From contig JAJFGL010000040.1 in NCBI GenBank assembly GCA_021776135.1, forward strand, positions 129,967 to 193,966: a DNA stretch of 64,000 bases, in the 5' to 3' direction. The notes below the pieces were generated by a model. The model worked only from the letters and a program-made list of their open reading frames with translations. It did not search any database and had not been told where the DNA came from. This DNA is from Kiloniellaceae bacterium. Its GTDB lineage: Bacteria > Pseudomonadota > Alphaproteobacteria > Kiloniellales > J153. Below, in pieces: positions 1 through 8,661 of the stretch. Made by a program: the position numbers and the translations under genes. Positions within the stretch are counted from its first letter, which is position 1, and each line of letters opens with the position of its first letter.

Positions 1-225
1 GCCCACTAGATCAGAGGCCGTCATATCCTCGTGACAGGAAACGGTTAGTAGCGGCTTGCGTAATTTCCAAGCCATGTATTCGATGAAGCGCGTCTTGCCG
101 GAGCCGGTCGGCCCTTTGAGCATCATCGGCATGCGGACGGTGAAGGCTGCTTCAAAGAGAGCAATCTCGTTACCTACCGCGCGGTAGTATGGCTCTTCGT
201 CGATCCGGTAGTCGTCAAGTTTCAT
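1..225 (-). CDS. AmiB/NorQ/CbbQ-type MoxR AAA+ ATPase, N-terminal part (runs off left edge)
   Basis: Seventy-five codons from an ATG at 223-225 read into the left edge, so only the N-terminus is present. The translation has a Walker A motif (LKGPTGSGKTRF, about residues 37-48) followed by the CHEDMTASDLVG block typical of the NorQ/CbbQ branch of MoxR AAA+ ATPases, which remodel or activate partner enzymes. It lies downstream of amiE on the same strand. In Pseudomonas ami operons the gene after amiE (amiB) is an ATPase described as chaperone-like, so AmiB is my preferred reading; a norQ or cbbQ gene of another operon cannot be excluded without the missing downstream gene. The family call is firm, the specific role is inference. 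Confidence 0.75.
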   Translation of the reverse strand, partial: MKLDDYRIDEEPYYRAVGNEIALFEAAFTVRMPMMLKGPTGSGKTRFIEYMAWKLRKPLLTVSCHEDMTASDLVG

Positions 226-323
226 GCGACAAGGCTCGGTTAGGATTCGTGACGGCGTGCCGGCCAGGGCCGCCGCACATCATTCACGTTATTGGGGCGC
301 TCCAGTTAGGCGCCGGGTTGCCC

Positions 324-351
324 GTGGCGGGGCGTAATACGCCCGCGCCAC
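324..351 (-). promoter_or_regulatory. Stem-loop between amiE and the AAA+ ATPase gene
   Basis: GTGGCGGGGCG at 324-334 pairs with CGCCCGCGCCAC at 340-351 (one bulged base) around a 5-nt loop. There is no U-tract on either strand, so it looks more like an mRNA-processing or attenuating hairpin than a full terminator. Confidence 0.5.
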
Positions 352-364
352 AGGCTCAACGCGG

Positions 365-1405
365 TCAACGGTGCGTCGCGGTCTTCTGATTAGGAAGGCC
401 CTCGATTGGACACTCGTCGGTGCCGACGGTCTCGCGGGTGATAGCCTCGACCATTTCGCGCGTGCCCTCGGGATCGGTGACCCATTTCTTGTAGAAATCG
501 AATGGGCAAACCGCTTCGCCTTTCGAATCTTCGCCGGAATTTATCTGGCCCGTGTAGCCGCGATGCAGCAGCTTGAACAAATGGTTCTCGGACTGCATAT
601 TGCGGCGCGCATCGCGGATCAACGAGGTCGAGATAGCGCCGTATTGTATGCCGTTCTCTTCCTCGGCGCATTCGCCGAGCGTCCGGCCATCGAAACCGAT
701 GATCGCCGAGTGACCGAAATAGGAATAAACACCGTCAAAGCCGGACGCATTCGCCACCGCGACATAGACGTTATTGGTCCAAGCCATGGCTTTAGCCATG
801 ACAATCTGCTGTTCCTTGGCCGGATACATGTAGCCCTGGCAGCGGACAATCAGCTCGGCGCCCTTCATGGCACAGTCGCGCCAGATTTCAGGGTAGTTGC
901 CGTCATCGCAGATGATGAGGCTGACCTTCATGCCTTTCGGCCCCTCGGAAACATAGGTGCAGTTGCCCGGATACCAGCCCTCGATCGGCACCCAAGGCAT
1001 GATCTTGCGATATTTTTGAACGATTTCGCCCTTGTCGCTCATCAGGATAAGCGTGTTGTAAGGTGCTTTATTGGGGTGCTCCTCATGACGCTCTCCAGTC
1101 AGGGAGAATACGCCCCAGACTTTATTTCTTTTACAGGCCTCGGCGAAAATCTCGGTCTCTTCACCCGGGCAGGACGAGGCCGTTTCATACATCTCCTTCT
1201 CGTCGTACATGATCCCGTGAGTGCTGTATTCAGGGAAAATGACGAGATCCATGCCTGGAAGACCGATCTTCATGCCGTCGATCATACTGGCGATGTTTCG
1301 CGTGTTAGCGAGCACCTCTTCCCTGGTGTGGAGGCGCGGCATCTTGTAGTTGACGACCGCAACGCCAACCGTGTCTTTACTGCTTGATATATCGCCGTGG
1401 TACAT
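365..1405 (-). CDS. amiE: Aliphatic amidase (acylamide amidohydrolase)
   Basis: Hydrolyses short aliphatic amides to the carboxylate plus ammonia in the cytoplasm. The 346-residue product has the length of Pseudomonas AmiE and matches it closely as I recall it. The nitrilase-superfamily catalytic residues fall at the canonical AmiE numbers: E59 (FPEYS), K134 (KYRK), E142 (PIEGWYPG) and C166 ([12 protein letters not shown]). The ATG follows a good AGGAGG site. It is the last enzyme gene of an operon that starts with a binding protein and an ABC transporter, which argues that the imported substrate is an amide or urea-like molecule. Formamidase AmiF is the nearest alternative, but the C-terminal half and length fit AmiE better. 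Confidence 0.95.
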   Translation of the reverse strand: MYHGDISSSKDTVGVAVVNYKMPRLHTREEVLANTRNIASMIDGMKIGLPGMDLVIFPEYSTHGIMYDEKEMYETASSCPGEETEIFAEACKRNKVWGVFSLTGERHEEHPNKAPYNTLILMSDKGEIVQKYRKIMPWVPIEGWYPGNCTYVSEGPKGMKVSLIICDDGNYPEIWRDCAMKGAELIVRCQGYMYPAKEQQIVMAKAMAWTNNVYVAVANASGFDGVYSYFGHSAIIGFDGRTLGECAEEENGIQYGAISTSLIRDARRNMQSENHLFKLLHRGYTGQINSGEDSKGEAVCPFDFYKKWVTDPEGTREMVEAITRETVGTDECPIEGLPNQKTATHR

Positions 1406-1459
1406 GACTTCCTCCTAGTTGGTGGGTAGATTCTTCAAACTTCACCGCAATGCGCCCTT

Positions 1460-2155
1460 CTATACGGCCATATGCCGATGAACGAGATCGTCCGTCAGTT
1501 CGTTGACAGGTCCGCGTACCGAGATGCTGCCCCGTTCCATGAGCACGAAATTATGCGAGGCGCGCCGGGCAAGCTCGACGTTTTGCGCGACGAGTACGAC
1601 CGTCAGGCCGTGCTTCTGGTTGAGTTGGACAAGCACCTCTTCAATCTGCTCGACGATATTAGGCTGTATGCCTTCTGTCGGTTCATCGAGCAAGATCACT
1701 TTTGGGTCGGTGAGCAACGCACGAGCAATCGCCAGTTGTTGCTGTTGCCCACCCGAAAGGTTCCCACCGGGCCGGTTGAGGAAATCTTTGAGGTTGGGGA
1801 ACAGTTCGAACACCCACTCATTGATTTCGCCATTCCCCTTGGTGGTTGCGAAAGTTCCCATGAACAAGTTCTCGCGCACGGTGAACTTGGGAAGGATACC
1901 GCGCCCCTGCGGCACATAGCCGATGCCGGCTAATGCGCGATCGCTGGTATCCTGATCGTTGATCTCCTGCCCATCGAGCTTGATACTTCCGGTGACTCGG
2001 TCCATGAGCCCTAGGATGGCGCGCATTAGTGTGGTTTTACCAACGCCGTTACGCCCCAGGACGCTCAAGAACTCACCCTTGGCGACCTCTAAACTCACGT
2101 TTTGAAGTGCCGGACTGTTGCCATAGAAGGCATCTATGTCTATGAGATCAAGCAC
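1460..2155 (-). CDS. Amide/urea ABC transporter ATPase, LivF/UrtE type
   Basis: Second ATPase of a hydrophobic-amino-acid/urea-amide (HAAT) importer. Walker A GRNGVGKT lies at about residues 34-41, the ABC signature LSGGQ at 133-137 and Walker B ILLDEP at 154-159. I start it at a GTG (2153-2155) rather than farther upstream, because this matches the usual family N-terminus (LDLIDIDAFYG), has an AGAGG site, and gives an 8-nt overlap with the preceding ATPase gene, suggesting translational coupling. It works with the 2148-2915 ATPase and the permeases at 2912-4953. Urea, formamide and acetamide are possible substrates; adjacency to amiE favours amides. Confidence 0.88.
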   Translation of the reverse strand: MLDLIDIDAFYGNSPALQNVSLEVAKGEFLSVLGRNGVGKTTLMRAILGLMDRVTGSIKLDGQEINDQDTSDRALAGIGYVPQGRGILPKFTVRENLFMGTFATTKGNGEINEWVFELFPNLKDFLNRPGGNLSGGQQQQLAIARALLTDPKVILLDEPTEGIQPNIVEQIEEVLVQLNQKHGLTVVLVAQNVELARRASHNFVLMERGSISVRGPVNELTDDLVHRHMAV

Positions 2156-2915
2156 GGGCGATACCTCTGGAGCCAAGATAAACTTCTCGGACTTCCGGAT
2201 TCTGTTCAATGTCGCTGACCGTGCCCTCCGCAAGCAACTTCCCCTGGTGCATTACCGATATCACTTCGCCGATTTCCTTGACGAAGCCCATGTCGTGCTC
2301 AACGACGATCAGGGTATGTTTGCCCTTGAGACGGTTGAATAACTCGACAGTCTGGCCCGTTTCATGGACCGTCATACCGGCTGTCGGCTCATCCATCAAA
2401 ATGAGTTCGGGGTCTTGTGCAAGCAGAAGAGAAATCTCGAGCCATTGAGTATGGCCATGAGAAAGGTACTCAGCGGGCGTATCTAGGTAATCTTCCAGGC
2501 CAACGAACTCAGCAAGTTTCTCCAACCCGTCACGATCTGCACTGCGGCCAAATATGAGCGCATTGCTAAACACGCCCGTGGATTTACTGTAACTGACTTC
2601 GAGATTATCCCGCACCGTGAGTTCGCTAAAAACACTGGGCACCTGGAATTTCCGGCCGATACCGGCGCGGGCGATTTCGTGCTCTTCGAGATTGTTAAGG
2701 GTTTTCCCCTCAAACGTGATCTTACCCGACGTGGGCTTGATCTTGCCGCAGATCATATCCAGTGCCGTAGTCTTTCCGGCACCGTTCGGGCCGATTATGC
2801 AGCGCAGTTCACCCTGCCCCACTTTGAAGTTTAAGCCCTCCACGGCATGAAAGCCGTTGAAAGTCACCGAGACATCGCTTAGGACGAGGTGATCGGATTG
2901 GCTCGTTGTCATCAT
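2148..2915 (-). CDS. Amide/urea ABC transporter ATPase, LivG/UrtD type
   Basis: First ATPase of the amide importer, 255 residues. Walker A GPNGAGKT is at about 42-49. The signature reads LSHGHTQWLEIS instead of LSGGQ, and the LSHG form is common in UrtD proteins, which supports a urea/amide transporter over a classical leucine system. Walker B (LILMDEPTAG) follows. The start ATG overlaps the permease stop by 4 nt and the downstream ATPase start overlaps its end, so the operon is tightly coupled. Confidence 0.9.
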   Translation of the reverse strand: MMTTSQSDHLVLSDVSVTFNGFHAVEGLNFKVGQGELRCIIGPNGAGKTTALDMICGKIKPTSGKITFEGKTLNNLEEHEIARAGIGRKFQVPSVFSELTVRDNLEVSYSKSTGVFSNALIFGRSADRDGLEKLAEFVGLEDYLDTPAEYLSHGHTQWLEISLLLAQDPELILMDEPTAGMTVHETGQTVELFNRLKGKHTLIVVEHDMGFVKEIGEVISVMHQGKLLAEGTVSDIEQNPEVREVYLGSRGIARA

Positions 2916-4039
2916 GGAGATCCGGCCTCATTCTCGACGCCGCGTCGGCTCGCGGCCGCCCTAGATTTAACTTGCACCGCATGGTCTTCGGGAATGATAC
3001 GATCAACCAAACTCTCGATCGCTCCAGCAAGCCCCTTGGGCAAGAACAGGACAATCATCACGAATACGAAGCCCATGATAAGCGTCCACGATTCGAGAAA
3101 TATTTCGGATTCGGAAAGGGCACCTTGCATACCAGTGACGATGATCGCACCCAGGGCCGCACCAAGTAAACTTTGACGTCCGCCCACGGCGCACCAAATG
3201 ACGACCGAGAGGCTGAGTTGCACGTCGAGGAAAGTCGGCGAGGCAAATTCCATCACGATGGTGTAAAGCATGCCGGCAACGCCAGCGATTCCAGCCGAAA
3301 CAGCAAAGGCAAAGGTCTTGAAACGAGCCACGTCGTACCCAAAGTAGCGAACCCGCTCCTCATGGTCCCGGATGGCCTGAAGAATGAGGCCCGCCTTGCT
3401 CTTGGTAACTGCAAGCGCGAAAAACAAACACACGGTTAGAGATATGGCGATCAAATAGTACGAGGAACTGCTGTAAGCGTCGAATGTCAGTCCGAAAAGC
3501 TCAAGCTGCGCTAGGTCGGTGATGCCGTTGAAACCGCCGGAATATCGTTGTTGGTCAATGATCAGTAGATTCACTACGACGAGGGCGGCGAGTGTGATGA
3601 TCGCCACATAAACACCGGTGACCCGGCCGCGGAAAATAAACGAGCCGAGCAGCATGGCGAAGGCCACTGGCACTGCGACGCCCGCGAAGATTGCGAAGGT
3701 TAGAGAGTAGAATGGCTCCCAGAACCACGGCAGCGTCTCGACGTTATTCCACACCATGAAATCGGGAAGCCCAGTTTTTCCGGTATGAACCGGAACGGTG
3801 CGTAATTTTAGCGCCATGGCCATGCAGTATGAGCCAAGCCCAAAGCTCGCCGCTTGACCGAGATTAAGAATGCCGGCGTAGCCCCACGACAGACTGAGCG
3901 CCAAAGCAAGGATACCAAGCACGAGATAGCGCGCGTATTTGTTGAGGATAAAGGCATCATCCATGAAGCTGGGCACCAGCAAGATGGCCAAGCATACGAT
4001 GCCATAGGTTGCGATTTGCAGGGTCGTGCGTTTAGACAC
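2912..4039 (-). CDS. Amide/urea ABC transporter permease, LivM/UrtC type
   Basis: A 375-residue inner-membrane protein with about ten hydrophobic segments and the LivM/UrtC hallmark around SWGYAGILNLGQAASFGLGSY, followed by a cytoplasmic EAA-like loop (AIRDHEERVRYFGYDVARFKTFAF). The C-terminus is hydrophilic and longer than in leucine permeases, as in UrtC. It pairs with the 4084-4953 permease to form the pore, and overlaps the next ATPase gene by 4 nt. Confidence 0.9.
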   Translation of the reverse strand: MSKRTTLQIATYGIVCLAILLVPSFMDDAFILNKYARYLVLGILALALSLSWGYAGILNLGQAASFGLGSYCMAMALKLRTVPVHTGKTGLPDFMVWNNVETLPWFWEPFYSLTFAIFAGVAVPVAFAMLLGSFIFRGRVTGVYVAIITLAALVVVNLLIIDQQRYSGGFNGITDLAQLELFGLTFDAYSSSSYYLIAISLTVCLFFALAVTKSKAGLILQAIRDHEERVRYFGYDVARFKTFAFAVSAGIAGVAGMLYTIVMEFASPTFLDVQLSLSVVIWCAVGGRQSLLGAALGAIIVTGMQGALSESEIFLESWTLIMGFVFVMIVLFLPKGLAGAIESLVDRIIPEDHAVQVKSRAAASRRGVENEAGSP

Positions 4040-4083
4040 TACCTATTCCCCCACCGCGGCATGCAATATCCTAGTCCTATCGA

Positions 4084-4953
4084 TCATGACCGGATCTTGG
4101 CAGCGAATAGCCCCTGCGGGCGGAAACGGATCAGGACCACGATGGCGAGAAATACCAGCACCTTCGCCAAGGTGTCGTTGCTGTAGAACGCAAGGAAACC
4201 CGTTAGTTCGCCGAGTATTACTGAACTAGCCACCGTGCCGATCAAACTCTCGACGCCGCCCAGGACTACGACCATGAAGGCATCGACGACATAAGTTGTA
4301 CCCATCTCCGGCGACACACTCTTAAGAGGCGAAACAAGCGCGCCCGCCAGCCCTGCGAGACCGGCGCCATAAGCGAAAGTGAGGCTGTAAATACGTTTAC
4401 TTTTAATACCAAAGCAACTCGCGACTTCACGGTCTTGGGTGATCGCGCGTAATTTCATACCAAAACTAGTTCGATACATAAGGTACCAAGTGAAGCCAAA
4501 TATCGCTGCTGATAGCGCGAGAATAAAAAGACGAAACGCGGAGATCTCTATCCCTAGGATCGAAACGCTGCTGCTCATGGCCGACGGCATCTGCACATAG
4601 CGAAGCTCACCCCCCACCGCCAGGCGTATGGCCTGCTGTGCCATTACGCCGATGCCCCAGGTCGCGAGGATGGTATCTAACGGCCTTCGATAGAGATGGC
4701 GAATAACCGTCTTTTCAATAATCCAGCCGAAAAGTGCCACCACAAAGAAAATCACCACCAGGCTCTCGATTAGACCGGCCCCGACATAGGTTTGCAGCGC
4801 CCAAGCGGTATAGGCTCCGATCATAACAAACTCGCCATGGGCCAGATTGATAACGCCGGTGGTGCCATAAATAATCGCCAGTCCGAGCGCAACAAGCAAC
4901 AGGATGGACGCAATGCTCAAGCCGGTGAGAATCTGCGCCAGAATAGTTTCCAT
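4084..4953 (-). CDS. Amide/urea ABC transporter permease, LivH/UrtB type
   Basis: LivH/UrtB-type permease with the motif GLAIIYGTTGVINLAHGEFVMIGAY near the N-terminus and about eight membrane segments. An upstream-extended reading to 5010 exists, but its extra residues are charged and unlike the family, so I use the ATG at 4951-4953 (METILAQ), which gives 289 residues. The ribosome-binding site is weak (AAAAAGAT), perhaps deliberately, as the gene follows the highly expressed binding-protein gene across two stem-loops. Confidence 0.88.
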   Translation of the reverse strand: METILAQILTGLSIASILLLVALGLAIIYGTTGVINLAHGEFVMIGAYTAWALQTYVGAGLIESLVVIFFVVALFGWIIEKTVIRHLYRRPLDTILATWGIGVMAQQAIRLAVGGELRYVQMPSAMSSSVSILGIEISAFRLFILALSAAIFGFTWYLMYRTSFGMKLRAITQDREVASCFGIKSKRIYSLTFAYGAGLAGLAGALVSPLKSVSPEMGTTYVVDAFMVVVLGGVESLIGTVASSVILGELTGFLAFYSNDTLAKVLVFLAIVVLIRFRPQGLFAAKIRS

Positions 4954-4989
4954 AATCTTTTTGTCTCGTGGTGCCCAAAAACCTAGAGG

Positions 4990-5052
4990 CCGGCGGGAAG
5001 CAAAGTGCAACCCGCCGGGTACTCTTAAACGTTACCGGCGAACGATGCCGGT
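4990..5052 (-). promoter_or_regulatory. Two stem-loops between binding-protein and permease genes
   Basis: CCGGCGGG at 4990-4997 pairs perfectly with CCCGCCGG at 5011-5018. A second hairpin pairs ACCGGC at 5034-5039 with GCCGGT at 5047-5052. There is no U-run, which suggests mRNA 3'-end protection or partial attenuation so that the binding protein is made in excess over the membrane parts. Confidence 0.55.
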
Positions 5053-5060
5053 TCCGTCAA

Positions 5061-6308
5061 TCAGCTCTCCTTGAGGCCTGATTCGGTGCAGGTCTGATTC
5101 GGATAGGCCTTATAGGGCTCAGGTGCCAGCCATTCCGATGTAGTTTTGAGCATTTTGAACTGCCCGTCGGACTGGCATTGGCCGATTTTTGGCCAGAGAT
5201 AAGAATGTAGATTCTCCGGCTCAATGCGCACTTTGCCTTGGGGCGCAATCATCTCTTCGCCCTTGATCGCCTCCCGGATCGTCTTTGGGCTGATATCCCC
5301 AGCCGAGAGCTTTTCCACCGCTTGCTTGAACAGGTGGACTTGGAAGTAGGACGGTTCGGACACAAAGTGCGTGACCTTATCTCCACCCCAGCGTGACCTA
5401 TAGGCCTCCACAAACTTGTGGTTCTCGGGCGAGTCATAAACCATGAAATACGGTGCCGAGGTAAAGTGCCCAGCCGCTGCGTCGCCACCCATGGCCGCGA
5501 CCTCGTTTTCCGAGGTCGTGAGGCTGGCCATTGGCATCTTTTCAGGGTCGAGGCCGCCCGCACGGTACTGGCGATGCAATGCCACGACCGAATCGCCGAC
5601 CACGGTGGAAAAGATGACGTCCGGCTTCTCGCTACGGAACTTATTGATGACGGACGAGAACTCGGAGTGACCAAGCGGTACATACTCTTCGCGGATCACC
5701 TCTGCGCCATACTGCGTCAGAAGTTTCTTGCAGTAATTGTTTTCTTCCTTTGGGTAGATGTAGTTGGAGCCGATCAAAGACCAACGCTTACCAAATTTCT
5801 CGATCAGCCAGGGAACGAACTCGTCCTGTTGCTGGTTCGGCACCGCGCCGGTGTAAATCACATTTTTCGAACATTCGCGGCCCTCGTAAAGGGTTGGATA
5901 GAAATAGAGATTTTTTCGTTTCTCGAAAACGGGCAGCACCGCCTTGCGGCTCGCCGAGGTATAAGATCCGAACACGCTGACGCACCTGTCACCAAGGACA
6001 AGCTTACGCGCTTTTTCAGCGAAAGTCGCCGGATCGGATGCTGGATCCTCGACAATCGCCTTGATCTGCATGCCGTTGATTCCGCCTGCGGCATTGATCT
6101 CCTCGATCGCCAGAACCGTCGCCTTGTTCAGGGATTCCTCGACGATCGCCGTGGTCCCTGTAAGAGAGAACAAGACGCCGACCTTGATCTCGCCGCCCGC
6201 GGCGTAGGCCAATGAACTGTCCTTGATCCAAATGTGCGGAAAGCCGGCCGCGGTTACCGCGCCGGCCGCCACTGTTCCCTTGATGAATTTCCTGCGTCCT
6301 AATTTCAT
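5061..6308 (-). CDS. Amide/urea ABC transporter substrate-binding protein (UrtA/FmdD type)
   Basis: Periplasmic type-I binding protein of 415 residues that delivers substrate to the permeases. The N-terminus carries a twin-arginine signal (GRRKFIKGTVAAGAVTAAG) with a probable cleavage after AYA. The core has the UrtA/AmiC-family block SRKAVLPVFEKRKNLYFYPTLYEG and VIYTGAVPNQQQ. It is clearly a paralogue of the sensor protein at 7339-8535, which has the same block but no signal peptide. The ATG follows an AAGGAGG site. It is the first structural gene after a 308-nt structured leader, so its expression should be set by antitermination. Confidence 0.92.
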   Translation of the reverse strand: MKLGRRKFIKGTVAAGAVTAAGFPHIWIKDSSLAYAAGGEIKVGVLFSLTGTTAIVEESLNKATVLAIEEINAAGGINGMQIKAIVEDPASDPATFAEKARKLVLGDRCVSVFGSYTSASRKAVLPVFEKRKNLYFYPTLYEGRECSKNVIYTGAVPNQQQDEFVPWLIEKFGKRWSLIGSNYIYPKEENNYCKKLLTQYGAEVIREEYVPLGHSEFSSVINKFRSEKPDVIFSTVVGDSVVALHRQYRAGGLDPEKMPMASLTTSENEVAAMGGDAAAGHFTSAPYFMVYDSPENHKFVEAYRSRWGGDKVTHFVSEPSYFQVHLFKQAVEKLSAGDISPKTIREAIKGEEMIAPQGKVRIEPENLHSYLWPKIGQCQSDGQFKMLKTTSEWLAPEPYKAYPNQTCTESGLKES

Positions 6309-6352
6309 TTCTACCTCCTTGTGTTCGTAAACACGTGTTCGTAAAACGCAAA

Positions 6353-6391
6353 GCCCCAGCGCTGTCCGCCGCGAAGCGGTTACACTGGGGC
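6353..6391 (-). promoter_or_regulatory. Promoter-proximal hairpin just upstream of the binding-protein gene
   Basis: GCCCCAG and CTGGGGC (outer stem, 6353-6359 with 6385-6391) enclose a smaller CCGC/GCGG stem. On the transcript it is followed by TTTGCGTTTT, a poor U-tract, so it could be a weak second terminator or an mRNA-stability hairpin. The tandem sequence ACGAACAC occurs twice between it and the ribosome-binding site. Confidence 0.45.
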
Positions 6392-6492
6392 ATCATTGCC
6401 AGCTAGTTTTTTTGGTGGCCGCACTGCCACCCGCGTCACACTCTACTAGTCTGCGCGCGCATCTGGTCAGCACGCACATCGAAACAAACCAT

Positions 6493-6532
6493 AAAAAAAC
6501 CTCACGCTCGCGCTCTTCGCGCCTACGTGAGG
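6493..6532 (-). terminator. Rho-independent terminator inside the amide operon leader
   Basis: On the minus-strand transcript, CCTCACG (6526-6532) pairs with CGTGAGG (6500-6506) around a GC-rich inner stem, followed by seven consecutive U residues (6493-6499). This is a textbook intrinsic terminator between amiR and the transporter genes. Its position, after two small stem-loops and before the structural genes, is that expected for AmiR-controlled attenuation. Confidence 0.85.
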
Positions 6533-6556
6533 CTTCCTTGCCTGCTAGATTTTAAA

Positions 6557-6598
6557 GCGGCACCATCGCCGCCTGACCCAGAAACCATGTTCTGAGTC
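6557..6598 (-). promoter_or_regulatory. Tandem stem-loops, probable ANTAR (AmiR) RNA target
   Basis: Reading the transcript, a 9-bp stem (6575-6598, one or two G-U pairs) carries the hexaloop CAUGGU and a 5-bp GC stem (6557-6572) carries the hexaloop GAUGGU. The two loops share AUGGU. ANTAR-domain antiterminators are known to bind two adjacent hairpins with six-base loops that keep a G at loop position 4, as here; the conserved A reported at position 1 is not matched. The pair sits 25 nt before the leader terminator and just after the gene for an ANTAR protein. Confidence 0.65.
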
Positions 6599-6616
6599 TC
6601 TTGTACTTCGAAAACG

Positions 6617-7324
6617 CTACCCGAGTAATTCCTGTGAGTCAACTATCACATTGGCGAGCGCCCCGATCGTCACTCGGCGCTCCATGGCCCGGCGCCGCAG
6701 ATAGTGGTAGGCTTCTTCCTCGCTAATGCTCCGGCTCTGCATGAGGATCGCCTTCGCGCGCTCGACGCTGCGCATGGTGCGAAGGTTATCGTCCAGCTTG
6801 TCCACTCGGCCACGCAACCGGCACTCGTAAAGAAAATGGCCCCGTCCGACGAGAAGGCTAGAAAGCACCGCCTGAGCCGTAACCGGTTGATGGACAACGG
6901 CATGCGGCGCGCAGTTGTGCAAGAGCTTGAGGTCAAGCGACTGCGCCGCCGCCGCGATAACGACAAGCGCCGCATCCGGCTTGCCTGGTAGCCATGGCAG
7001 CCGCTGTGGCAGATCATTGACCAGATCGCAGTAGATCACATCGTAGGAAGCTGGAATCAGTTCCGGAATCGGCCAGATGTGTTGCACCCGGGCGCGCGTT
7101 CGCTGCAATTCGCGTAATAGTTGCTCCCCCGCTTCATCGCGTACTGTGAAGACCGCGATATCAAGATCCCGGAATTCCCGATTAAACTGATGATCGGTGC
7201 CTGATATCGGCTGAGTTGAACCCGTTGTGGCACCCGTCGAGCTGGACTCGAGCGCAAGTTCATCCCGCGGGCGCGGCGCGCCTAGGATCAATTTATTATT
7301 TGCGGTATTGGTACTTATTGGCAT
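6617..7324 (-). CDS. amiR: AmiR-type transcription antiterminator (ANTAR domain)
   Basis: A 235-residue regulator with an N-terminal pseudo-receiver region (RDLDIAVFTVRDE onward) and a C-terminal coiled coil plus ANTAR domain (RSVERAKAILMQSRSISEEEAYHYLRRRAMERR, about residues 185-217). ANTAR proteins bind nascent RNA and prevent termination. The gene lies 14 nt downstream of the AmiC-like sensor gene and immediately upstream of a leader that has both candidate target hairpins and a terminator. By analogy with Pseudomonas, AmiC should hold it inactive until an amide binds. Family assignment is firm; the exact RNA target is inferred from position and shape. Confidence 0.9.
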   Translation of the reverse strand: MPISTNTANNKLILGAPRPRDELALESSSTGATTGSTQPISGTDHQFNREFRDLDIAVFTVRDEAGEQLLRELQRTRARVQHIWPIPELIPASYDVIYCDLVNDLPQRLPWLPGKPDAALVVIAAAAQSLDLKLLHNCAPHAVVHQPVTAQAVLSSLLVGRGHFLYECRLRGRVDKLDDNLRTMRSVERAKAILMQSRSISEEEAYHYLRRRAMERRVTIGALANVIVDSQELLG

Positions 7325-7338
7325 CGCACGAAGTCTAC

Positions 7339-8535
7339 TTATCCGAAAGCAATACTACGACCATATCCAATAAGATATGGATCCGCCTTAACAGCCGCCT
7401 GCGACTCGTAGACTAGATCAAAGTCACCACATCGATTGGCACGTCCAATTCGCGTCCACAGGTCGGTGTGACCGCATAATGTATTCACGGATACCTTGCC
7501 CTGCGGCGCCTCTATCTCGGAACCGAGTATACTGGGACGGAGGATTTCCGTGTCCATAGTGTTCGCCCGCTCCAGCGCCTTGGCGAATATTTGCACTTGG
7601 AAATACGCCGCCTCGAGGCACATGTTCGTGTCCTGATCGTCGCCGTAACGTTTCTTGTAACGCTTGACGAAATTCAAGTTGCGTTTGCTGTCTATACCTT
7701 GGAAGTAAGATGCGGCAGTGATGTGTCCCTCGCCCACATCAAAGCCCATGGCGCGAATTTCAGCTTCCGTGGTCGTAAGGCTCGCGATCGGCATACTTTT
7801 CGGGTCGAGGCACAGTTCGGCATAGGTTTGATACAAATTGACCGTTGAATCTCCGACCACAGTCGAAAATATGACGTCGGGCATGGCGTCCTTGATATCA
7901 CGCACCACGGGCAGGAAATCGCCACGTTTGGCGCGCAAATCCAGGTACCGTTCACCTACGACCTGTCCGCCATTGTGATGAACGAGCTCGCGCATTATGC
8001 GATTTGATTCGCGTGGATAGACGTAATCAGATCCAACGAAATAGAATCGTTTACCGTAGCGCTCCATCAAGAAGCGGCACAGCTCGACACTATTCTGGTT
8101 CGGAGCCGCACCCGTATATATAACGTTGGGAGAAAACTCAAACCCTTCGTACAGGGTTGGATACCACAGCAGGCCGTTCAGACGCTCGACAACGGGTAAG
8201 ACCGCCTTGCGGCTGCTGGACGTGTAGCAGCCGAATATCGTCGTAATGCCGTCTTCAACCATCAGTCGCTTGGCATAGCGTCCGAATGCCAGAGCCTCCG
8301 AAGCCGGGTCATATAATACGGGTTCTATGGGGCGGCCGTTTATACCACCGGCATCATTGATTTCATCAATAGCGGTCAAGGTGCCGCGAAGCTGGGTGTC
8401 TTCGATAACGGCCATAAAGCCGCTACTCGAAAACAACACGCCGACCCGCCAAGGTTCTGAGGTCGTGCTATCGCGCACCAAGGACCGCCTTCCATTTTGG
8501 AGTCTCCTCGCCACGGGGTTGATATTGTTCACCAC
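7339..8535 (-). CDS. amiC: AmiC-type cytoplasmic amide sensor / negative regulator
   Basis: A 398-residue protein of the type-I periplasmic-binding fold without a signal peptide (the N-terminus is polar and arginine-rich), as expected for the cytoplasmic AmiC sensor. It has the AmiC/UrtA block SSSRKAVLPVVERLNGLLWYPTLYEG and VIYTGAAPNQNS, close to Pseudomonas AmiC as I recall it. It precedes amiR with a 14-nt gap, the conserved partner arrangement. The start is a GTG at 8533-8535 without a good ribosome-binding site, so the true start may be a little farther in. A transport role is unlikely because a separate exported paralogue is encoded at 5061-6308. Confidence 0.85.
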   Translation of the reverse strand: MVNNINPVARRLQNGRRSLVRDSTTSEPWRVGVLFSSSGFMAVIEDTQLRGTLTAIDEINDAGGINGRPIEPVLYDPASEALAFGRYAKRLMVEDGITTIFGCYTSSSRKAVLPVVERLNGLLWYPTLYEGFEFSPNVIYTGAAPNQNSVELCRFLMERYGKRFYFVGSDYVYPRESNRIMRELVHHNGGQVVGERYLDLRAKRGDFLPVVRDIKDAMPDVIFSTVVGDSTVNLYQTYAELCLDPKSMPIASLTTTEAEIRAMGFDVGEGHITAASYFQGIDSKRNLNFVKRYKKRYGDDQDTNMCLEAAYFQVQIFAKALERANTMDTEILRPSILGSEIEAPQGKVSVNTLCGHTDLWTRIGRANRCGDFDLVYESQAAVKADPYLIGYGRSIAFG

Positions 8536-8661
8536 GCGCGCAAGGAGACCAGACGACTATTCCCCTACCTGCTCTCCAACTCACCGTCACAAATATCAAG
8601 TATTGATGTTACGTGAACTTAGCCGTGAGTCAAATTTTCCTGACAGTCCGGCTTTGTGAAA

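Noticed and set aside
371-1387. Long plus-strand reading frame opposite amiE
   Set aside because: It mirrors amiE, whose catalytic residues and ribosome-binding site are clear; the antisense product resembles no family.
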